The position numbers and the translations under genes were made by a program. From assembly GCA_963828855.1 (NCBI GenBank), contig CAWHGB010000005.1:124001-188000 (forward strand): DNA of 64,000 nt, in the 5' to 3' direction. Shown in pieces: positions 55,394 to 62,893 of this stretch (its first letter is position 1; the number at the start of each line of letters is the position of its first letter). Source of the DNA: CAVVEQ01 sp963828855. Its GTDB lineage: Bacteria; Chloroflexota; Anaerolineae; Anaerolineales; Anaerolineaceae. Below the pieces are notes generated by a model. The model did not search any database, was not told where the DNA came from, and worked only from the letters and a program-made list of their open reading frames with translations.

Positions 55394-56134
55394 TTACCCG
55401 TACCGTCCGCGCATGGCGTTCAGGCGGATGGAGATCAGGTCGAAGAACATGCGGAATGAATCCCGGAAGAGCCGCACCCGGCTATCGGGATTGAAATACC
55501 ACGGGATGGGCACTTCGGTGATGCGCAAGCCCTTCCTGCGGCAAATGAAGAGCACTTCCACGTCGAAGGACATCCCTGCCAGGGTCTGCAGGGGGAAAAC
55601 CTCGGCGGCGATATCGCCCCTGAACATCTTGAATCCGCACTGCGAATCCTGCAGTCCGGGAAGCGCCATGATCCGGACCATTAAATTGAAAGCCCGCCCA
55701 ATGAAATGACGGTAGGCAGGTTCATTGTAGCGAACCGCTCCGGGAGCTTCCCGCGATCCGATAGCGATCTCCACGCCTGGCTGCCCGGGCGGTAGAAATT
55801 TCCGGATCTCATCAATGGGCATGGAAAGATCGGTATCGCAGATGAAACGATAATCTCCTCGAGCCTCAAGCATCCCACGCTTCACTGCCAGACCCTTGCC
55901 GCGCTGCTCTTCATGGATGACCTTCAGGTTGGGAAATTTTTCCGCGTAACTTTTCGCCAGGGTGAAGGTGCGGTCGGTAGAGCCATTTTCCACCACGATC
56001 ACCTCCGCGGAGTAGGTCTCCCTCTCCAGGAAGGCAGCGATCTTTTCCAGCGCGGAGGGCAGGCGCGCCTCCTCGTTATGGGCAGGGATGATGATCGACA
56101 GGAAGGGTGGTTTTTCCGGCAGGGCAGGTGCCAT
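55394..56134 (-). CDS. Family-2 glycosyltransferase (dolichyl-phosphate glucosyltransferase-like)
   Basis: 246 residues, intact, GT-A fold. FLSIIIPAHNEEARLPSALE, VIVVENGSTDRTFTLA (first Asp), EEQRGKGLAVKRGMLEARGD, FICDTDLSMPIDEI (DxD metal site), AIGSREAPGA, and QDSQCGFKMFRGDIA near the acceptor site, as in ALG5-like enzymes that load glucose onto a polyprenyl phosphate. No transmembrane helix beyond a hydrophobic stretch near the centre. Possibly cotranscribed with rnhB (12 nt gap). Donor and acceptor are inferred from the family only. Confidence 0.9.
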   Translation of the reverse strand: MAPALPEKPPFLSIIIPAHNEEARLPSALEKIAAFLERETYSAEVIVVENGSTDRTFTLAKSYAEKFPNLKVIHEEQRGKGLAVKRGMLEARGDYRFICDTDLSMPIDEIRKFLPPGQPGVEIAIGSREAPGAVRYNEPAYRHFIGRAFNLMVRIMALPGLQDSQCGFKMFRGDIAAEVFPLQTLAGMSFDVEVLFICRRKGLRITEVPIPWYFNPDSRVRLFRDSFRMFFDLISIRLNAMRGRYG

Positions 56135-56193
56135 TTTTATTTTCCCCGATGATTATACAGCCGGGTTCGAAGACCTGGGAAGCCGAACAGAGC

Positions 56194-56502
56194 TCAAAGG
56201 AGGGGCGAGGAGCCCAAATTATCCTTTTTTCCGGAAGAGGCGGTGAGCAGCATCTCGCCTTCCGCGGAAGGGACCACCTGCAGCTTTTCAAAGGTTTTAA
56301 ATTCCGATCCCATGCCGCAGATGCGTTCGCCGGTAAAGTAGACCGAACCGGATTTGATCATGTTGACCAGCTCGTCGCGCTGGATCAGGACCACGTCGGA
56401 AAAGGTCGTTCCCCTGCGCTGGTAAGCGCGCACATAGGCGATCTGCCCATCCTGCGCGTAATGGACTGTTTCCACAACCCCGTCGATTTTATCTTTTTTC
56501 AT
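56194..56502 (-). CDS. Hypothetical protein, 102 aa
   Basis: Small soluble beta-rich protein beginning MKKDKIDGVVETVHYAQDGQ, with RRGTTFSDVVLIQRDELVNM, GSVYFTGERICGMGSEF and a low-complexity tail. I do not recognise a family. The frame is intact, GGAGAGG lies 8 nt before ATG 56502, and codon use matches the neighbours. It lies between the tRNA-Pro and the glycosyltransferase on the same strand. Confidence 0.7.
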   Translation of the reverse strand: MKKDKIDGVVETVHYAQDGQIAYVRAYQRRGTTFSDVVLIQRDELVNMIKSGSVYFTGERICGMGSEFKTFEKLQVVPSAEGEMLLTASSGKKDNLGSSPLL

Positions 56503-56552
56503 TCGAACCTCTCCAAAAAATCACCGCCGCTGATTCACGGCGGGAAATCCAG

Positions 56553-56625
56553 TCGGGGTGGGCGGACTTGAACCGCCGACCCCCGCGTCCCAAACGCGGT
56601 GCGCTGCCAACTGCGCTACACCCCG
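56553..56625 (-). tRNA. tRNA-Pro (anticodon TGG)
   Basis: 73-nt cloverleaf: acceptor CGGGGTG with CACCCCG, D arm TAGCGCAGTTGGCAGCGC, anticodon stem CCGCG/CGCGG with loop TTTGGGA (TGG), T arm GGCGG TTCAAGT CCGCC, discriminator A. CCA is not encoded. Confidence 0.95.
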
Positions 56626-56633
56626 GCGCGTAG

Positions 56634-56663
56634 AGTATAATCTGTCGGGACAGGCTTCGTCAA
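56634..56663 (-). promoter_or_regulatory. Promoter of tRNA-Pro
   Basis: Minus strand TTGACG (56663-56658), 18 nt, TATACT (56639-56634); the tRNA 5' end follows after 8 nt. Same 18-nt spacing as the tRNA-Asn promoter. Confidence 0.8.
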
Positions 56664-56671
56664 GGAAGAGT

Positions 56672-57592
56672 ATGCCTACCCACCCCGCGCGTTGGATGCA
56701 ATTGGCCGCCCTTGCGGCGGTTTTTATTATAAACGGCTGCCGGGTTGCGCCACCTTCCACCCCCACCATCGCTCCCACATCCACTCCCCTTCCCACCCAT
56801 ACCGTCACACCTACAGGTACAGCAACTGCTCCTCCCACACCCCTTCCTACCATTACTCTTACCCCATTTCCCACTCGGGAAGATTGCTCCAACCCAATAA
56901 GCACATTGGTGGATGAACAGATCGCGAGTAAATACCAGGGGGAACCACTTCAATACCGCATTTACCTTCCGCCCTGTTTTAGCGAAAATCCCGAAAAACC
57001 CTACCCGGTGCTCTACCTGCTGCACGGGCAGCAGCAGGACGCCACTCTCTGGGATGACCTGGGCACGATCAGCACCGCGGATACCCTCATTCTTTCGGGC
57101 GCGGTGGAACCTTTTCTCATGGTGATGCCCACCGAGCGGCATTTCCTCCTGGACCTTGCGGATACGAATTACGATCAGGCTGTCGCCGAAGAGCTGGTGC
57201 CTGCGATCGACAGCCAATACCCCACCTGCCAGGAAGCACGCTGCCGGGCGATAGGGGGCATCTCGCGCGGGGGAGCCTGGGCGGTACGGATCGGGTTCTC
57301 CAACCCAAACCTCTTTCAATTTATTGGCGCCCACAGTCCGGCGGTCTTCGGTGCCGATCTGGGCCGGCTGCCGACATTGATCCGTGAAACCGCAGTGGAC
57401 CAGGTCCCCAGTCTTTACCTGGATACCGGAAGATCGGATGATTACCGCGAGAGCGCAATAAGGCTGGATGACATCCTCACCCGGTTCGGTGTTCCCCACG
57501 AATGGCACCTAAATGAAGGCCTGCACAATTTTGATTACTGGTTGGAACACATGCCCGACTATGTCCTCTGGTATGGGCAGAACTGGCGATGA
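56672..57592 (+). CDS. Secreted esterase-D-like lipoprotein
   Basis: 306 residues, intact. N-terminal lipoprotein signal ending FIINGC, a P/T-rich linker (PTIAPTSTPLPTHTVTPTGT), then a putative esterase domain of the esterase D / feruloyl esterase type (PF00756-like): YRIYLPPCF, YPVLYLLHGQQQDATLW, nucleophile IGGISRGGAWAVRIG (GxSxG), LYLDTGRSDDYRES (Asp) and the His in NEGLHNFDYW. Extracellular, membrane-anchored ester hydrolysis is expected; polysaccharide acyl groups are a possible substrate. ATG 56672 follows AAGGAAGAG. Confidence 0.88.
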   Translation: MPTHPARWMQLAALAAVFIINGCRVAPPSTPTIAPTSTPLPTHTVTPTGTATAPPTPLPTITLTPFPTREDCSNPISTLVDEQIASKYQGEPLQYRIYLPPCFSENPEKPYPVLYLLHGQQQDATLWDDLGTISTADTLILSGAVEPFLMVMPTERHFLLDLADTNYDQAVAEELVPAIDSQYPTCQEARCRAIGGISRGGAWAVRIGFSNPNLFQFIGAHSPAVFGADLGRLPTLIRETAVDQVPSLYLDTGRSDDYRESAIRLDDILTRFGVPHEWHLNEGLHNFDYWLEHMPDYVLWYGQNWR

Positions 57593-57622
57593 CGATCCAC
57601 CCTGATCCAAGCGTGCGAAAAG

Positions 57623-57628
57623 TATAAT
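57623..57628 (+). promoter_or_regulatory. -10 box of gatCA, leaderless type
   Basis: TATAAT, 6 nt, then ATG 57635 of gatC. No ribosome site between; -35 region weak. Confidence 0.55.
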
Positions 57629-57634
57629 TAGCCC

Positions 57635-57934
57635 ATGTCCCTCACCCGGCAGGAAGTTGAACACATCGCCGCACTCGTGCGGTTAAAGCTCTCGGAAGCA
57701 GAGCTGGAATTGTTCCAGCACCAGCTTTCCTCGATCCTCGATCACGTGCAATCTCTGCAGGGGTTGGATACCCGCGGCGTGGAGCCAACCTCTGGCATTC
57801 TCACCCCACAATCTGGTTTACGCCTGGATGAGCCCGCGGAAGGGCTGGACACAGCCAGGGTAATGCAGAACGCAAAACACTCCCAGCAGAACCAATTCAA
57901 GGTTCCCCCTGTATTTGGAGCCAGGGATGAGTGA
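57635..57934 (+). CDS. gatC: Asp/Glu-tRNA amidotransferase subunit C
   Basis: 99 residues, intact. Small subunit that holds GatA and GatB together: LTRQEVEHIAALVRLKLSEA, LFQHQLSSILDHVQSLQGLD, TRGVEPTSG and a C-terminal NQFKVPPVFGARDE. Its stop overlaps the gatA start (ATGA, 57927-57934 region), so the two are translationally coupled. gatB is separate at 5.8-7.3 kb. Confidence 0.95.
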   Translation: MSLTRQEVEHIAALVRLKLSEAELELFQHQLSSILDHVQSLQGLDTRGVEPTSGILTPQSGLRLDEPAEGLDTARVMQNAKHSQQNQFKVPPVFGARDE

Positions 57935-59393
57935 CCTGACCGGGCTGCCCGTTCGGCAGTTGTTGGATCTATTGTCCGCGCGAAAAGTCAGCAGCGTGGA
58001 GCTCACTAACAGCTTCATCGACCGAATCCAATCCCTCGAAGCAGATCTGCATGCTTTCATCAACTTTTACCCCGAACGGGCTCTGGATCAGGCCCGGCAG
58101 GCGGATGAACGGCGATCCGCGGTTGGGAATGACGATCCCCCCCCGCTCCTCGGGCTGCCCATCGCAGTGAAGGACGTTCTCTCGGTGGAAGGCTTGCGCT
58201 GCACTTGCGGATCGAAGATCCTGGAGTATTACACCCCCCCCTATACCGCCACCAGCGTCCAGCGATTGTTGGATGCCGGGGTGGTCATCCTGGGCAAGAC
58301 CAACACCGACGAATTTGCCATGGGTTCCTCCACCGAAAATTCCGCCTACGGGGTCACACACAACCCATGGGACCTCACCCGCGTGCCGGGCGGCTCCAGC
58401 GGGGGCAGTGCGGCTGCTGTTGCTTCCAAAATGGCTTCTGCCGCGCTCGGGACGGATACGGGCGGTAGTGTGCGTCAGCCGGCTTCCTTCTGTGGGATCA
58501 GCGGTCTCAAGCCCACTTATGGAAGGGTTTCCCGCTATGGGCTGATCGCATACGGTTCCTCGCTCGATTCTGTTGGAGTTTTGGCAAGATCCGTAGAGGA
58601 TATCGCCGCACTTTTTCCGGTGATGGCCGGGCATGACCCTCACGATGCCACCAGCGCGAGAGTGGAAAATCCAAAGATCGCCCTCGATGAAAGGGAGAAT
58701 CTGCGCGGGGTCAGGGTGGGCATCCCGGCCGAGTATTTTGCGGAGGGTCTCCAAGGGGAAGTGGAAAATACTGTGCGGAGCGCCATTGGGAAGATGGAAT
58801 CCATGGGTGCCGAGATCCGCGCGGTCAGCCTGCCGTACACAAAATATGCCCTGCCGGTGTATTACCTGATCGCCCCGGCGGAAGCCAGCGCCAACCTCTC
58901 GCGTTACGATGGCATCCGTTTCGGAATGCAACCGGATGCAGAGTCCCTCCTGGATCGCTTCATCGAGGCGCGCAGCGCGGGCTTTGGTGCCGAGGTCAAG
59001 CGAAGGATCATGCTGGGCACCTACGCGCTTTCGGCGGGATATTACGACGCTTTCTACGGGCAGGCGCAGAAGGTACGCACCCTCATCAAACGGGATTTCG
59101 AAACGGTCTTCACGGAAGTAGATATGGTAGCCGCTCCGGTGGCACCCACGACGGCTTTCAAGATCGGCGGGCATGGTGATGATCCCCTGGCCATGTACCT
59201 GGAGGATATCTACACGCTGCCTGCCAACCTGGCTGGCATCCCCTCGCTGGCCTTCCCAGTCGGGTTTGATGGGGGAGGGTTACCAATCGGCATGCAGATG
59301 ATGGGTAAGCCGTTCAACGAAAAACTGCTCCTGGAATCCGTTCATTTGTTCCAGAAGCACACCGACTGGCACCTGAAATCTCCTCCGCTCTGA
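57927..59393 (+). CDS. gatA: Asp/Glu-tRNA amidotransferase subunit A
   Basis: Glutaminase subunit of GatCAB. 488 residues, intact, amidase-signature fold. Catalytic triad: Lys in LPIAVKDVLSVEG, cis-Ser and Ser in PGGSSGGSAAAVAS and TDTGGSVRQPASFCGI. KPTYGRVSRYGLIAYGSSLD and LAGIPSLAFPVGFDGGGLPI are typical. Start ATG 57927 overlaps the gatC stop; an upstream in-frame start at 57915 would extend it by four residues and is less likely. Confidence 0.96.
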   Translation: MSDLTGLPVRQLLDLLSARKVSSVELTNSFIDRIQSLEADLHAFINFYPERALDQARQADERRSAVGNDDPPPLLGLPIAVKDVLSVEGLRCTCGSKILEYYTPPYTATSVQRLLDAGVVILGKTNTDEFAMGSSTENSAYGVTHNPWDLTRVPGGSSGGSAAAVASKMASAALGTDTGGSVRQPASFCGISGLKPTYGRVSRYGLIAYGSSLDSVGVLARSVEDIAALFPVMAGHDPHDATSARVENPKIALDERENLRGVRVGIPAEYFAEGLQGEVENTVRSAIGKMESMGAEIRAVSLPYTKYALPVYYLIAPAEASANLSRYDGIRFGMQPDAESLLDRFIEARSAGFGAEVKRRIMLGTYALSAGYYDAFYGQAQKVRTLIKRDFETVFTEVDMVAAPVAPTTAFKIGGHGDDPLAMYLEDIYTLPANLAGIPSLAFPVGFDGGGLPIGMQMMGKPFNEKLLLESVHLFQKHTDWHLKSPPL

Positions 59394-59469
59394 TCTTCCC
59401 TTCGTTCCGACACCTTTTGTTGATTCATGCGTATATTTCTGTGAAATTACCTTTTTCGGAGGAATGATC

Positions 59470-59916
59470 ATGTCTGCAACACAATCGGAACCCGCGGTCG
59501 TCTATGACTACAACAAGGGACCCGGCTGCCTGGTGCGGGGTCTCTGGTTCATTTTCATCGGACTCTGGCTGGGGGGCATCTGGTGCTGGGTAGCCTGGAT
59601 CCTGAACATCACCATCATCGGCATGCCGCTCGGGCTGTGGATGCTGAACCGCATCCCGCAAGTGATGACCCTCAAGCCCGTACGCACGGTTTCGACGGTC
59701 TCCATGGTGGATGGTCGCGCGGTGATCACCCACCGCAACCAAAAACAGATCTTTTTCCTCTGGCGCGCACTGTATTTCATCCTGATCGGCTGGTGGTTCA
59801 GCCTGGTCTGGTTGATCATCGCCTGGTTGATCACCGGGTTCACCCTGGGGCTTGGTCTCCCGCTCGCCTTCTGGATGTTCGACCGCGTGCCGGCCATCAC
59901 CACCCTGCAGCGATAA
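59470..59916 (+). CDS. YccF-domain membrane protein
   Basis: 148 residues, intact. Two copies of the YccF inner-membrane module: LWFIFIGLWLGGIWCWVAWI with IIGMPLGLWMLNRIPQVMTL, and LYFILIGWWFSLVWLIIAWL with LGLPLAFWMFDRVPAITTL. The NRIPQVMTL / DRVPAITTL ends match between copies, so it is an internal duplication. Four membrane segments. Function unknown. ATG 59470 is 7 nt behind GGAGG; ATG 59464 would be only 1 nt away. Confidence 0.85.
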   Translation: MSATQSEPAVVYDYNKGPGCLVRGLWFIFIGLWLGGIWCWVAWILNITIIGMPLGLWMLNRIPQVMTLKPVRTVSTVSMVDGRAVITHRNQKQIFFLWRALYFILIGWWFSLVWLIIAWLITGFTLGLGLPLAFWMFDRVPAITTLQR

Positions 59917-60008
59917 AGGGTTATTCCGAATCGGCTTTCGTTGTGCTACACTGGAAATGGGTTGATCCATTGCGACACGGCGCATGGATCGCCTGCGGGG
60001 AGGCATAA

Positions 60009-60482
60009 ATGAATCTTGCGAGTTTGCTCTCGATTTCAGGCGTGGACCTGTTGTTCGTCATCAGCGCTCTTCTATTTAACCTGTTCATCATTGGAGTTTA
60101 TATTGCCCAGAAATTGGGAAAGACCGGTTTGGTACGAAATTTCGGGATCGCACTGCTGTGTCTGACGATTCCATTCCTGGTGGTTTTCATCTCTTACCTG
60201 ATAACGGGAAAACCAGCCTGGGAGTACCTGGTCTTCCTGGCGATCTTTGTGTATATGTTCCTGGAATGGCTGTGGGACTACCGGATGAAGATCAATTTCC
60301 GCGCACAGCCCAAACTGCATATCCCATACATCATCCTGTTCTATATCGTTCTTTTTGGCAATATCAGAATCGCTTTCACAATAAGTCCCACGTGGGGCTG
60401 GATCATTTCTGTCTCCTTCTGGCTGCTGCTCGCGGCGCTAATCGTGACCCTTATACCGGGTAGAAGGCAAACCAAGGGCTGA
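60009..60482 (+). CDS. Hypothetical membrane protein, 157 aa
   Basis: Five hydrophobic segments: DLLFVISALLFNLFIIGVYI, IALLCLTIPFLVVFISYLIT, YLVFLAIFVYMFLEWLWDYR, IPYIILFYIVLFGNIRIAFT, IISVSFWLLLAALIVTLIPG. A conserved-looking acidic Trp-rich stretch (LEWLWDYRMKINF) faces one side. I do not recognise a family. Intact; GGGGAGG 6 nt before ATG 60009. It starts 93 nt after the YccF gene. Confidence 0.7.
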   Translation: MNLASLLSISGVDLLFVISALLFNLFIIGVYIAQKLGKTGLVRNFGIALLCLTIPFLVVFISYLITGKPAWEYLVFLAIFVYMFLEWLWDYRMKINFRAQPKLHIPYIILFYIVLFGNIRIAFTISPTWGWIISVSFWLLLAALIVTLIPGRRQTKG

Positions 60483-60577
60483 CGACTGGAACGATTTTCC
60501 TTCCAATGGGTTATTAATGGCAGATGAATTCCCCCGCGATTGGGGATAGAATCTTTTTCACGAATGGATCGCTGCTC

Positions 60578-61501
60578 ATGAAAAACCCAACCCCCATTAA
60601 ACACCCCACCCGGGAATTCATTGCTGAAGGCCGCCGAATGCCAGGTTACTCCTTTTTTGACCTGGTGCACGGCCTGGTTTACGGGTATTTCCCCTACCTT
60701 TACATAGGCATTGGCAAAGGGGAGCACCCGCTCGGGAGGGCAGCGGGCAGAGTGTGGGGTGCATGGACGCGGATTTTCCCTGCCAGACCTAAACCCGAAG
60801 AGGAAAAGAGTGGGGGATTTGCTGATACCTACCACGGCAAGGCACTCCCGCTGAAGACAGCCAAACAACTGGTCTCGGTCAAGCAGGACCTGACCATTTC
60901 CTACCCCGAACAGGTCATTCCCTACTCCCTGGCACGCGACCTCATCCTGCACGACCCTGATCACATCATCGCCCTGGATTGCCCCTGCCGCGCTTCGCAG
61001 GAAAACCCCTGTCAACCGGTGGATGTCTGCCTGATCGTGGGAGAGCCGTTTGCCAGCATGGTTTCCGAAAGGCACCCCAACCGCTCCAAATGGATCACAC
61101 CCGAACGCGCGCGGGAGATCCTGGAGGAGGAGGAGCAGCGCGGACACGTACATCATGCATTTTTCAAAGATGCCATGCTGGGACGCTTCTATGCCATCTG
61201 CAACTGCTGCACTTGCTGCTGCGGAGCGATGAAAGCCCAGCGCAACGGCACCCCAATGCTGGCTTCCTCCGGCTATCTCAGCCGGGTGAACGCGGAAAAA
61301 TGCCAGGCATGCGGCACCTGTGTGGAAATTTGCCAGTTCGAGGCCATTTCCATCCAAAATGACCTCAGCGTGGTGGATGAGGCCAAGTGCATGGGCTGCG
61401 GTGTGTGCGTCAGCCATTGCCCCAACGACGCGATGCACCTGGAGCTGGCTCCCTGGAAGGGGGAGCCCATGACCCTTCCCGCGGAAATGCTTTCGATCTG
61501 A
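60578..61501 (+). CDS. Polyferredoxin-like Fe-S protein
   Basis: ~307 residues, intact. The N-terminal half has HPTREFIAEGRRMPGYSFFD and a hydrophobic YGYFPYLYIGIG; the middle holds unusual Cys groups: LDCPCRASQENPCQPVDVC, then CNCCTCCCGAM. The C-terminus is a classical 2[4Fe-4S] ferredoxin, CQACGTCVEICQF and CMGCGVCVSHCPND. Such CPCR / CNCCxCCC proteins occur in anaerobes and are presumed electron carriers or assembly factors; no enzyme partner is adjacent. Start ATG 60578 was preferred over 60524 because the conserved-looking text begins there; neither has a good ribosome site. Confidence 0.8.
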   Translation: MKNPTPIKHPTREFIAEGRRMPGYSFFDLVHGLVYGYFPYLYIGIGKGEHPLGRAAGRVWGAWTRIFPARPKPEEEKSGGFADTYHGKALPLKTAKQLVSVKQDLTISYPEQVIPYSLARDLILHDPDHIIALDCPCRASQENPCQPVDVCLIVGEPFASMVSERHPNRSKWITPERAREILEEEEQRGHVHHAFFKDAMLGRFYAICNCCTCCCGAMKAQRNGTPMLASSGYLSRVNAEKCQACGTCVEICQFEAISIQNDLSVVDEAKCMGCGVCVSHCPNDAMHLELAPWKGEPMTLPAEMLSI

Positions 61502-61512
61502 CCCGCAAGGGT

Positions 61513-61518
61513 TATAAT
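61513..61518 (+). promoter_or_regulatory. -10 box of the YcxB-like gene, leaderless type
   Basis: TATAAT, 6 nt, then ATG 61525. No ribosome site between. Confidence 0.5.
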
Positions 61519-61524
61519 TTCGGC

Positions 61525-62064
61525 ATGGAACTCAAATACTCCCTCACCCTGGAAGATATGCTGCAGCTAAACCTGTTCCGCATCCGCAGCATCCCCGAGA
61601 TCGCCAAACGCCAGAAGCTTATGCGCTGGGGCTACCTGGTGATCATGTTATTCCTCACAGTGGTGCTTTATTTTACCGGCATCGGATTGGTCGTCTGCCT
61701 CCTCATGGTGGCCATCCTGGTTGGTTTTTTCTTATACTTTCCAAAATACCAGGAACGGCAGCTGCGCCGAATGCTGGCGAAGGATTATCAAAACCCGGAG
61801 AGGGCGGCTGTCTTAAAGGGCAGGCTAATCACAACGGATGATGAAGGTGTCGAGTTGAGCACGGTGAAGGGCAAGCGCAGGTTCGCGTGGGGGGATTTTG
61901 AGACCATCGAACGTAATCCGGACGCGATGTTCGGGCTTTTCAAGGATAAGAGCTGCTTCACTCTTACCCGCGTGGGTGTGGAAAAAGGCGATTACGACGC
62001 ATTCGTGGAGGAGATCACCCGGCTTTCCGGCAAGGGTGTGATCATCGATCTTCCCGCCGATTGA
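61525..62064 (+). CDS. YcxB-like membrane protein
   Basis: 179 residues, intact. N-terminal MELKYSLTLEDMLQLNLFRI, two adjacent membrane helices (LVIMLFLTVVLYFTGIGLVV, CLLMVAILVGFFLYF) and a C-terminal soluble domain with LITTDDEGVELSTVKGKRRF and FAWGDFETIERNPDAMFGLF, the layout of YcxB-like proteins. Function unknown. Its 3' end overlaps the convergent methyltransferase gene by 23 nt. Confidence 0.78.
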   Translation: MELKYSLTLEDMLQLNLFRIRSIPEIAKRQKLMRWGYLVIMLFLTVVLYFTGIGLVVCLLMVAILVGFFLYFPKYQERQLRRMLAKDYQNPERAAVLKGRLITTDDEGVELSTVKGKRRFAWGDFETIERNPDAMFGLFKDKSCFTLTRVGVEKGDYDAFVEEITRLSGKGVIIDLPAD

Positions 62065-62695
62065 CGGGTACGGGCAAAGGAACGAGTACTTTCAACCCCG
62101 GGATCAATGCCGGGGTTTTTCGTTTGTAGGCCAGGTAATCCTTGCCGAAATCCTGTTCCAGCTTTCGCTCCTCGAAAATGATCCCGAGGAGGATATACCC
62201 GGTGATACCCAGGGCGAAGGCGAGAGAATTGACACTGAAAGAGGGGGAAAACCACAGGAGGGCCAATCCGAAAGTATAGATCGGGTGCCTGACAAGCCGG
62301 TAAAGCCCACCGGTGACAAGCGGTTTTGGTTCGGAAGCGCGGCTGGCTTCAAAAAGCTGGCGCAAGCCGAGGAAGTCCAGTGAGCCAGTCTGCAGAAGGG
62401 CATATCCCATCCCGACCAGGGCCAGCAACTGTACGGTGCGAAATAGCAGGTTCCAGGGGGAGGGTAGCTGCCAAAAGGGCTGATCGGGGGAGGTGGCGGT
62501 GATCCAAAGGACCGGGAGAAATGATACCAAGGCGACCAGGTTAAAAAACAACCGGTACCACTGGTGGGAGAAGCGTGTTCCAAAGATGTTTTTGGCCAGA
62601 CTTTTTGACTGGCGGGAGGCAAGCACGGAATGCAAAAAGCCATAAAGCGCGAGGGAAAAGAGAATAGGAATGAAACCGGTTTGAAGAATGCCCAT
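62042..62695 (-). CDS. Isoprenylcysteine methyltransferase-like integral membrane protein
   Basis: 217 residues, intact, about five to six helices. The C-terminal half carries the SAM-binding pattern of ICMT/PEMT-type membrane methyltransferases: VTGGLYRLVRHPIYTFGLAL, then ERKLEQDFGKDYLAYKRKTP. The N-terminal half (LFSLALYGFLHSVLASRQSK, FSHQWYRLFFNLVALVSFLP) also fits NnrU-like proteins. Substrate in bacteria is unknown. The last ~8 residues overlap the end of the YcxB-like gene. Confidence 0.82.
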   Translation of the reverse strand: MGILQTGFIPILFSLALYGFLHSVLASRQSKSLAKNIFGTRFSHQWYRLFFNLVALVSFLPVLWITATSPDQPFWQLPSPWNLLFRTVQLLALVGMGYALLQTGSLDFLGLRQLFEASRASEPKPLVTGGLYRLVRHPIYTFGLALLWFSPSFSVNSLAFALGITGYILLGIIFEERKLEQDFGKDYLAYKRKTPALIPGLKVLVPLPVPVNRREDR

Positions 62696-62830
62696 GATAA
62701 CTTTACCTTCTATTGATTGGATGCTGGAACGTTAGATAAAGTTACCGAAATGTAAGCGCGGATGGATTTGAGTACAGTTAACCGTGGAGGGAAGAGGTCA
62801 TACCCCGAACCGCTCTGGAAATTCACCGGA

Positions 62831-62893
62831 GTGCACAAACCGCGACCCCTCAAGGGGGTGCAACTACCGCGACCCCTCAAGGGGGTGCTAAGG
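62831..62893. repeat. Hairpin repeat family B, tandem pair
   Basis: Two identical 23-nt units (62839-62861 and 62866-62888) with 27-nt period, each ACCGCGACCCCT-CAAGGGGGTGC and able to fold CCCCT/AGGGG. The unit matches the copy at 49564. The second unit ends at the stop codon of the dehydratase gene. Confidence 0.7.

Noticed and set aside
56558..56671. N-terminal extension of the esterase gene up to 56558.
   Set aside because: The extension would be read across the tRNA-Pro gene; ATG 56672 has a ribosome site and directly begins the lipoprotein signal.
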